From NCBI GenBank assembly GCA_029224185.1, contig CM055196.1:23446673-23510672 (forward strand): DNA of 64,000 nucleotides, given 5' to 3'. The notes under the pieces are model-generated. The model saw only the letters and a list, made by a program, of their open reading frames with translations, had not been told where the DNA came from and made no database searches. Shown one piece after another: positions 56,888 to 64,000 of the stretch. Positions within the stretch are counted from its first letter, which is position 1; every line of letters begins with the position of its first letter. The position numbers and the translations under genes are program-made. The DNA comes from Karalla daura. Its lineage: Eukaryota; Chordata; Actinopteri; Chaetodontiformes; Leiognathidae.

Positions 56888-57519
56888 ACCTTCTCTCACA
56901 CATAGACACACCCTGGATCTGCAACTGAAGCGCTATCTTACCTTGCAGTGAGGAATAAGGCCAGATAACTAAGAAAAAAACAAATAATTACAACAAATAA
57001 TTAAATTAAATGAAGGTAAGTAAAAGTCAGTGTTCATCAAGTGAAAAATAATAATGTCAGTAATAACAATAATAACAACATAATGATGAATATTGAATAT
57101 GATGATGACCTAAAAAGAAGAATTAAATATTGTTTATTTCGGTCATCACTAATACAAGGACATAATAATACAAAATGATCCAGTAAATAGTTTAAATAAA
57201 CTAAGACTCTACTACTGTATCAATCTACATATACAGTGAATAAAAGCAACTAGATGTAAAAGGGTAGAATTAACATGAGGGTGTAAAAATAAATAGCCAA
57301 AATGATACTGTAAAAAGACTAAAGAGACTCAACAGTAAACTATGTGACTTAAAGGATACAATAAAAACTATACATAACATTGTTTTAATCCAAAGCCAGG
57401 ATAAACAGGTATGTGGATGTAGACATGTGGACAGTCTCTATCAAACCTATTTCTAGCTTCACTTCACCTCCTGTCTCTTGTTGTTATACTATCACCAGAG
57501 TGAACGTGGAGCTTTCTGT

Positions 57520-57652
57520 CGGTCTCTGTCTCTCTCTGTCTGTCTCTCTCTCTGTCTGTCTGTCTGTCTTTCTCCAAGTCTCTCTCTCTCTGTCTGTCTC
57601 TCTCTCTCTCTGTCTGTCTGTCTGTCTGTCTGTCTTTCTCCAACTCTCTCTC

Positions 57653-57723
<71 letters not shown>

Positions 57724-57734
57724 TTCTGTCTGAC
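57520..57734. repeat. CTGT/CT compound array
   Basis: CT runs alternate with CTGT runs, then about 20 uninterrupted CTGT units. The Cys-Leu-Ser-Val frames are artefacts. Confidence 0.96.
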
Positions 57735-57842
57735 TGAAGGACACACTCTCCCTCTGCCTCCACCATCTGTGCCCCCCCCACCACCCCACCCTCCCACAGC
57801 CCGGTCACCTTCTCCCCTGACCCACATCCACCATCCCACTGA

Positions 57843-57848
<6 letters not shown>

Positions 57849-57892
<44 letters not shown>

Positions 57893-57898
57893 ACTCAC
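57849..57898. repeat. CT then CA microsatellite
   Basis: Short CT run then about 18 CA units with TC breaks. It is inverted relative to the GT array at 58024. Confidence 0.95.
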
Positions 57899-58023
57899 CT
57901 GGCCCTGCAGACACACCTGTTCTGCTGTTTCTGATTCTCTGCAGATTATGAGCATGTCTGCTGTGAACTGAACATCAGAACACGCTGATGTCTGAGTGTG
58001 TGGCTGGGAGGACGTCGTCCAGC

Positions 58024-58080
58024 GGTGTGTGTGTGTGTGTGTGTGTGTGCATGTGTGTGTGTCTGTGTCTGTGTGTGTGC
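58024..58080. repeat. GT microsatellite, interrupted
   Basis: GT run with CA and CT breaks. Confidence 0.95.
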
Positions 58081-58734
58081 AACATGCTGTTGGCTTGGAG
58101 GACTGTGAGTCCTCTCTGTGTGTGTGCTGTGTTCAGACCCAAAAACTAGTTGTATTAAGTCGCTTTGGATGAGCGTCTGAATGTAAATCCCCATCTTGTG
58201 CAGCGCAGTGTGCAGTGTTTCAATCCCTAATCAATGTTTTTATCAAAGTTTCTGCATTCACTCTCCTTCATATCTTCACCTTGAACAGATGATGTACCAA
58301 ACACACTCTGCTTCACTATTTATTTGCATTCAACAACAAAACCAAAAACACCTCAACTGACAATAAACATACAAACAGCCCTCGAGGATCAAGTCAAACA
58401 TTAACCGTATAGTTATAGTTTACCCAGTGTCTCAAACGTCTCTAATATTAACAAGTTAGACACAAGGCCAGGAGTATATGGAGTTATCTTCTACTTTAAA
58501 AACAGATGCTGGTGTTGTAAGTTGCCTCAGTGTCATCTCTGGCATCATTGTGCATTAGTAAACTACAGGAGTAGTTCAGCAGGCATTAGAACAGATCGAC
58601 CCAGAGGAATGGAGAGAGGTCTCCAGCTCTCTATCCCCATCCCTAGCTGTGACCCACTGACCCTGAGGTGTGGAGGATTGTTGAGCTTCTAGAACATACC
58701 TGCAGCGTCTTTCCATCTGTCATCAGTTTTAACT

Positions 58735-58900
58735 AAAAAAAAAGATGAAATCCTCCACCAAGATCACCTCCAAAAACTAATCAGCTGATGTTGATCCTGC
58801 TGAGGCCGATCTGTCCAACAGATTGGAACCAAATCTGACAGCTCACACAAAGACACACGGACGCTGCCTAATTTTGTAATAAAGGAGGTCAAAGGTCAGG
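58735..58900. mobile_element. Possible dispersed repeat, unidentified
   Basis: The text 'aaatcctccaccaagatcac' and 'gattggaaccaaatctgaca' resembles a dispersed teleost repeat (usually 'cctccaccaagg...'). I cannot name the family or find its ends. Confidence 0.3.
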
Positions 58901-59288
58901 AGAGAAGACCTGAAGTGACATAACTAACCTGAGTCAGGACTGGCCAGTGTCATCACGTGACCTCCCTTCAGCTGACACGTTAAGTAATGGAGACACGTCA
59001 ACGTCTGTACAATGTTTGCCTCAGATTTCAGAACATTCACAGAGGAGATAAAGGCTGAAAGCAAAATAACATCCCTGCTCCTTGCATTTATAGTCTGGAC
59101 AGGGTCTGACTCTGTGTGTGTGTGTTCTAAATAGCATTAAGTAGATGGGATTTAGGTTTTTATATTGTGTTTTTTAATACTGTTGTGTATATTCATTTCT
59201 ATTGTTATTTTATATCTCAAAATCCCAGTAACAAATGAGAGTTAACAAAGCGCTACATACTCTCATCTTACATGACATCATATATACA

Positions 59289-59334
59289 ATATGTCCACTG
59301 TAATATAGTGGACACTGTAATATAGTGGACATAT
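59289..59334. repeat. Inverted repeat around a 17-bp tandem duplication
   Basis: ATATGTCCACT and AGTGGACATAT are exact complements flanking a region in which ACTGTAATATAGTGGAC occurs twice in a row. Confidence 0.9.
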
Positions 59335-59975
59335 ACTAATATAGAGACAAACATGAACACAGCTGTCTCTCCAAATGGACTAAGACTGTAATGCATTTTA
59401 TCATTTTAAGGAGAGAAATCTGTGTGTGTCAGTAAACACTGCTCTGTGTCCTTTGGACGCATGAAGGATGAGTTTCAGAACTAGTTTGAGTAGTTTCAGA
59501 AGAAGAGCAGGAAGAAGGAAAGGATGGGTGGAGGAGACAGTTAAGAGGAGGACAGTTTCTCTCAAGTTTTCATCTTAATTAATCAGTCGGAGAATCTGAA
59601 CTGAATCCGAGTAGATGCTCAGTCATCTTTCATTGATTTTCTGTTATCTTCATTATTTCATTGCAGTAAGCTTGTTTATAGTTTATATTTTTCAGATTTT
59701 TAGTATTCTTTATGTCCTTATATCTGTGTCTTCTTGGTGAGTTAAAGCAGGATCTGTGACTGTGATTGATAGATGATCAATCATCTATTATGATTATTGA
59801 ACATCTATGATGATCTCACAAAAACTGTAACAAAGAGCAGTGCAATAAATGATAAGTAAACTATGTATTAGTATACTACTGTATAAACTTACAGAATATA
59901 GTGGAAAATCAAACTGGTTCAATATAATTAGTACATATAAATAAAATCTGTCATTTAAAAATGAATGGCGGTAGA

Positions 59976-59995
59976 GTGTGTGTGTGTGTGAGTGT

Positions 59996-60036
<41 letters not shown>
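59976..60036. repeat. GT microsatellite
   Basis: GT run with two GA breaks, the first of a GT-CA-GT triplet. Confidence 0.95.
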
Positions 60037-60037
<1 letters not shown>

Positions 60038-60116
60038 TTATAAGTCTGCGCTGAGAGGATTAATGTCCAGAACAGATGGATCAATAAACTCCTCCGTCAT
60101 TCAACACATGCTGACT

Positions 60117-60118
<2 letters not shown>

Positions 60119-60150
<32 letters not shown>
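60119..60150. repeat. CA microsatellite, 16 units
   Basis: Pure CA run between two GT runs. Confidence 0.96.
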
Positions 60151-60153
<3 letters not shown>

Positions 60154-60182
60154 GCCAATTTACGATGAACACCAAACAATAC

Positions 60183-60185
60183 TGT

Positions 60186-60246
<61 letters not shown>
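60183..60246. repeat. GT microsatellite, about 32 units
   Basis: GT run with one CT break. It can pair over its whole length with CA arrays in the same intron. Confidence 0.96.
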
Positions 60247-60248
<2 letters not shown>

Positions 60249-60599
60249 ATAGAGACAGAAAGAGAGAGGATTTGCAAAATATTCTTTGTATTCTGAGCTC
60301 CAAATGTTTACAGACGCCAGATGAGTGTGATCCTGCTGTCCCTGGGCTTTAAACACTGTGTTCATTCACTCAGACAAACTGCAGAGCTCAGTTTCACCTC
60401 TGTGCCTGGTATGACAATCACACTCATGCTTTCCTCTTTGCTCAGGTTGTCTGTTATTCTGACTCTTGCAGTCTGAGTGTAGTTTGGAATCCTCTTCACA
60501 GTCGTACAAAGGCAGGGAAACAAATCTCACATATGCATGAGTGAACGTTTCCTTTCGGGTGCTCTGTGACTTGTCCAGACTCTTCTTTGTTCTCTTCAG

Positions 60600-60940
60600 A
60601 CAGTCGTGTGTCAGATGAGGAGTGGCTGGACGTGATGCTGGTGTTTCTGGGTTTTGTGGCTCTGTGACGTGTTGTGGCGAGCAGACACCTGCGGCGCTCC
60701 GCTCTGACCCACATGGAGAGCAGATTATCTAAATCTCTCTCATCGCCCTCATATTTAACGGCCTTTTGCTGCCATAAACCGCCACGCCGCGTCACCGTGG
60801 CAACGCGTCACACGCCCGCTGCTGTTTCCAGTCAGTGGTGTCAGATAGGACTCAAAGATGGCCGAATAACACGTCCTCTTAGACGTGAGAGCGCGACAAA
60901 TATGATCTGTATGAAGATTCATGTCCGTCCAGGTCTTTGT
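60600..60940. promoter_or_regulatory. GC-rich candidate enhancer in intron 1
   Basis: Repeat-free, CpG-rich patch containing an RFX X-box at 60791 and a YY1-like 'aaagatggccg' at 60855, plus 'catatttaacggcc'. It stands out against repeat-rich intron DNA. No coding frame recognised. Confidence 0.35.
60791..60804 (+). promoter_or_regulatory. RFX X-box
   Basis: GTCACC-GT-GGCAAC matches GTNRCC-N2-RGYAAC exactly and is flanked on both sides by CGCGTCAC-like sequence. RFX factors bind such sites in ciliary and neural genes. Confidence 0.45.
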
Positions 60941-61526
60941 TACCTCTCCATGCCACAGACCTGCTCCTCCTCAGGGTCTTTGTTTCTGTCTCTGGTCTTC
61001 TTAACAGTTATCATCATCTGATCAGAGCTCTCCATTAACCATAGCTCTGATCAAAACTATTGTCTTTGTTCAGATTTTAGTGTTGTAATTTACAGTTTTG
61101 CAAAGGCTGAAATGGTTTTTCATTTTTACAGTGAAATAAATGTTTAAGGACTGGATATTTATTCACCTGTTTTCACAGTCTTGGATATGTCAAAGTTTAC
61201 ATGATAAACTCCATGTAGAAAACCACAACTACGCAATAAATATCACTATTTAGACCTTTTTCCTTCAGGTCACCAACATTGCAGAGTTTATAATCCTATA
61301 CTGTCATGGCTGTGCATTTAAAACATGTGACTTAAATGGAAGTCAATGGGACAAAAACGGCCTCTAGCAGTGAATTAAGGTGTGATTTCTACCTCGGGTA
61401 TATTATTAATTTCAATACGACTCTTGACTAAACATCATTCAGTTTTATGTAATATAGTGAAAGCTATCTGCAAATTATTGTGGTTGAGTCTGTCTGACTG
61501 TACGCTGTGTATTCTCATATCTACAA

Positions 61527-61527
<1 letters not shown>

Positions 61528-61592
<65 letters not shown>
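61528..61592 (+). repeat. TG microsatellite abutting the exon 2 acceptor
   Basis: The TG run spans 65 bases with no interruption and ends seven bases before exon 2. It occupies the place of the polypyrimidine tract and of the usual branch-point window. Confidence 0.97.
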
Positions 61593-61594
<2 letters not shown>

Positions 61595-61599
61595 TCCAG

Positions 61600-61681
61600 G
61601 GTGCAGGGCTGGGCCTCCGTCTTCTCAGTGCAGCTCCGAGAGTTCAGCATCAAGTACTCGGGCTCTTTGCTGCTGCAGAAG
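61600..61681 (+). CDS. cacna2d4: Calcium channel alpha2-delta subunit, coding exon 2
   Basis: 82 bases: one base completes the Thr codon from exon 1, then 27 codons read VQGWASVFSVQLREFSIKYS and GSLLLQK. The 'KYSGSLLLQK' block and the Trp-Ala before it are hallmarks of the CACNA2D3/D4 branch; D1 and D2 differ here, as I recall them. The acceptor is tcctccag/G after a TG tract and the donor is AAG/gtaaga. The exon ends in phase 0 and its length is not a multiple of three, so skipping it would shift the frame. It lies just before the VWA_N domain. Confidence 0.85.
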
Positions 61682-62252
61682 GTAAGAGGACCTGAGAGGC
61701 AAAGCTGTTCGTCCGTCACACACTTTGTCTCGAGAGGAGAACATCTGTGTGCCTCGTCTGGTCGACCGCAGTAGAAAACATGCTGGTAATGTGATATTTA
61801 GAGCTTGGTTTGGGAGTGAGTCCTGCTGAAGCCTCTGTGGCTGTGTTTCCATTACAGTTTGTACCAAAATGAAAAGGATATTTCTAAAAGTTAGGATATA
61901 GTGCAATAAACAAGAGATGTGATTCTGATGAAGTCGATTCCTGACTGTATCACAGCATCCCAAGGCTTCACTTTCCACTGGATCAATGAATTTGATTTAG
62001 ACACAGCTCACTCTTTGTGCAGACTCTGTGCATTTCCAGGGGCGATGAAAACGTTCTGGTGTAATTTCTCCCTGCTAACACAATTATTTTTTACTTATGA
62101 AACTCAACTAAATCTGAATCAGAGTCAGAATCAGAATCTACGTGATGAATCCCAGAGGGAGCAGCAGCGTGTGTGTGTGTCTATGTTTGTGTTTTCTCAG
62201 TGAGTGATAGTGTCTGTCTGTGTCAGTGTATTTGTGTGTTTATCAGGGAGCA

Positions 62253-62299
<47 letters not shown>
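62253..62299. repeat. CA microsatellite, about 23 units
   Basis: Pure CA run in intron 2. Confidence 0.97.
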
Positions 62300-62300
<1 letters not shown>

Positions 62301-62851
62301 GATCATGGTAATGCCCAGATTGAGGACCGAGCCCTCTTTACCGCCGTCAGGATTTGTGGCCTGTTCTGATTTTAGACATTCATCCATTTATCTGTCAGAT
62401 TTAGGTTCATCACAGGCAGTCTGCAGCGTGTCTGCTCTCCAAAAGACAAACAGACAGCAAACAGACACACACACTCTGGACCTCCTGCCTGGCAGAGGAC
62501 ACGTTGGACAGGTCTGCCCGAGGCGAGGGCGGCTCCGCTCTATGTGCGCAGATCTGCGTTTCTAAGCACCAGCAGCTGCTCTGAGAGCTGACAAACGGCT
62601 CCGGCGTGGACAGAAATATGAGCTTCTGTTGGAGACGCTCCTGCTGACTCAGGTCACGTCTGTGTGGCCCGCGTCCAGCCTGAAGACGGGCGCCGGAGCC
62701 ATTCTTCTCCTCTGCAGCTCAGCGTGTGGCGGCGGAGGCGTCCCGAGGTCGAGGGATCAGACCCGAGACGGGAAACGACCTCGGAGGATCCGCTCAGTGC
62801 TTGGCTCGGTTCACGTGTTGTGTTCGCCACAGTATAAGTGGGTTGATTGGA

Positions 62852-62865
62852 CTAATTGGAATTAG
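62852..62865. promoter_or_regulatory. Palindromic homeodomain site
   Basis: CTAATT-GG-AATTAG is an inverted repeat with TAATT arms. A further TAAT lies at 62870 and a GATTGG, complement of CCAAT-like CCAATC, at 62845. It lies in repeat-free sequence in intron 2. Confidence 0.35.
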
Positions 62866-63415
62866 CGGTAATGAATCGAGTGGTTCAGAGTGTAAATAAG
62901 CAGCCTGGGCCGTGCTCGCTCCTCGCTCTCAGCTGGCTGATCTGCCTGCAGCTTCTCCATCCAGAGAAAGTGACCTGATTACCTCCCCGGGCCCGGCGGC
63001 TATAAAAAGACAAACAAAAACACAGACATGTCCGCATCGCAGCAGCTGCTTTCATCTGCTCCAAACAAACCAATCTGCCAATGGCATCAGATCAGTTTCA
63101 CTGTCTCACCTGCTCCAGTCGCTGTGTGGAAACATGAGAAACAGAAAACCAACAGGACCGAAGCTGCAGACAGGCGGGGAACTCCATTCATAACTCACCT
63201 GCATCTGCAGAGGTGCTCCGCAGGCACTCTGCTTGATGTTCCTGGGTTTTATGTCGTGGAAGAAGACTAGTAACAAACTGTGGTTATTTACGGATGTGAC
63301 AGCAGCTGATATGGAGAGAGAAGCAGTCAGGGGAGAGAGGAGAGAGAGCAGAGCTTGTTGGGGAGTTGTGGCATCCTCTAAGGTGAAGTTAAAACAGCTT
63401 TTTCTGTGCTTTTAG

Positions 63416-63532
63416 AAACTGAAGGATGTGGAATCCATCGTGAAGATCGTGGAGCTGAACGGAGAAGACTTGGTGAAGGACTACTCCGATGAAATCGAGC
63501 GAATGCTGGGAAGCAAGATGAAGTCTGTGAAG
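63416..63532 (+). CDS. cacna2d4: Calcium channel alpha2-delta subunit, coding exon 3
   Basis: 117 bases, 39 codons, phase 0 at both ends: KLKDVESIVKIVELNGEDLV, then KDYSDEIERMLGSKMKSVK. It begins the VWA_N region, a helical domain between the signal peptide and the von Willebrand A domain. The 'KDVES...KIxExxGxxLV' pattern is close to recalled CACNA2D4 text and less close to CACNA2D3. The acceptor is good (ctttttctgtgcttttag) and the donor is AAG/gtgcgt. Confidence 0.85.
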
Positions 63533-63865
63533 GTGCGTTTTTCAGCAGAAAAACTGTGCAGTTTTAGCAGCTAATACTCAGTCTGCTGAAGAATCGAGAT
63601 GCAAGTTAATCTGTGATGGATTCTGCTTCTTCTCTCTGACTCTGAATCACCTCAACGGGCTGAATGTTTCTAACTGTTCTGGCTGCTTATGTAATGTGGG
63701 ATGATGACGAGTCAGACGTGACTCTCTGTCACAGCCTCGCAGTCCTAAAAAGGTTCAGAGCCGCTGCATTAGAGGATGTGGGGAGTCCTCGCAGGCAGAT
63801 TATTCTTTTATTTTTATTTTTCTCATTCCACATGACGCTCACCCTCTTGTTTTGTCTCTCCTCAG
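63533..63865 (+). other. Intron 3 of the alpha2-delta gene
   Basis: 333 bases, GTGCGT donor and a strong pyrimidine-rich acceptor (gttttgtctctcctcag). It holds nothing else of note. Confidence 0.8.
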
Positions 63866-63925
63866 AGGTTAGCGGAGTCTGCGGAGGACGCCGACCTGTA
63901 CCACGATTTCAACGCTACTCTGGAG
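63866..63925 (+). CDS. cacna2d4: Calcium channel alpha2-delta subunit, coding exon 4
   Basis: 60 bases, 20 codons: RLAESAEDADLYHDFNATLE. The 'RLxExAExADLxHxFN' pattern is shared by CACNA2D3 and CACNA2D4. NAT is a likely N-glycosylation site, at the position where recalled CACNA2D4 also has an NxS/T site. The donor is GAG/gtgcgt. Phase 0 at both ends; the following exon lies beyond the window. The gene is therefore partial here: 127 codons of a protein usually above 1,000 residues. The VWA domain with its metal-binding site, the Cache domains and the delta part are not in the window. Confidence 0.85.
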
Positions 63926-64000
63926 GTGCGTGGCCTGGCCTGGAGACACTGACATAGGAGGCGGGCAGGCTCGGGGCTGTAGGTGGTGCCGTATGCTAGG
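63926..64000 (+). other. Start of intron 4 of the alpha2-delta gene
   Basis: GTGCGT donor followed by unremarkable intron sequence to the window edge. Confidence 0.75.

Larger units (their letters stand above)
55356..61599 (+). other. Intron 1 of the alpha2-delta gene
   Basis: The intron is 6,244 bases with a GTAAGT donor and a CAG acceptor. It holds a Penelope-like fragment, CA and GT arrays of both orientations, a CTGT array, a hairpin at 59289 and a GC-rich patch with an X-box at 60791. The last 70 bases before exon 2 are almost entirely TG repeat. Confidence 0.7.
61682..63415 (+). other. Intron 2 of the alpha2-delta gene
   Basis: 1,734 bases, GTAAGA donor and TTTTAG acceptor. It carries a CA array (62253-62299) and a repeat-free GC-rich patch (62600-63000) with a homeodomain palindrome at 62852. 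Confidence 0.75.

Noticed and set aside
57413..57951. Cys-Leu-Ser and Arg-Gln-Thr-Asp open frames
   Set aside because: They come from the CTGT/CT array and its complement.

Overview
The window looks like nuclear DNA of a bony fish, most likely a percomorph. About fifty CA/GT microsatellites are spread over 64 kb. There are remnants of transposon classes common in teleosts: tRNA-derived SINE fragments on the minus strand, LINE 3' tails of the 'ggatcaataaag' and 'gttaaataaag' kinds, a Penelope-like fragment, and pieces resembling the 'caagtaaaagta' MITEs. The one recognisable gene has vertebrate-style exons, and CpG is depleted except in short islands. No bacterial, phage or viral gene organisation is visible, and there is no CRISPR array.

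The only gene I can identify with confidence is the 5' end of a voltage-gated calcium channel alpha2-delta subunit on the plus strand. It belongs to the CACNA2D3/CACNA2D4 branch and is nearer CACNA2D4 from what I can recall of the family. Four coding exons (55234-55355, 61600-61681, 63416-63532, 63866-63925) join in frame to give the first 127 residues: a signal peptide, the 'KYSGSLLLQK' block and the start of the VWA_N region. The gene runs off the right edge. Its candidate promoter and leader (about 54640-55233) hold an inverted pair of TAATCC homeodomain sites and a chain of short upstream ORFs. A perfect match to the CTCF core consensus lies about 2.3 kb upstream of the start codon.

Positions 1 to about 54600 contain no exon I can assign to a known gene. 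This flank holds simple repeats, two arrays of unusual sequence (a CTCTAA hexamer array at 12671-13075 and a 30-bp minisatellite at 30541-31560 that reads as EEPGEEPETE on the minus strand), old mobile-element fragments, and GC-rich islands that look like conserved noncoding or regulatory DNA. A few stretches have exon-like or promoter-like properties without a known product: a minus-strand island with a strong donor near 1506, a TATA box at 5292, an ORF at 10205-10462, an exon-like open segment at 19544-19685, and a TATA/YY1-like promoter with a 66-codon ORF at 46542-46879.

The most notable biology is in the alpha2-delta gene. The (TG)n run of 65 bases ends only seven bases before exon 2 and takes the place of a normal polypyrimidine tract, as in the length-sensitive CFTR exon 9 acceptor. 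Intron 1 also carries GT-AC-GT triplets able to form long RNA duplexes, an RFX X-box and a structured Penelope-like tail.

All family assignments come from reading the sequence and from recall; no database was searched. Microsatellite boundaries are good to a few bases.
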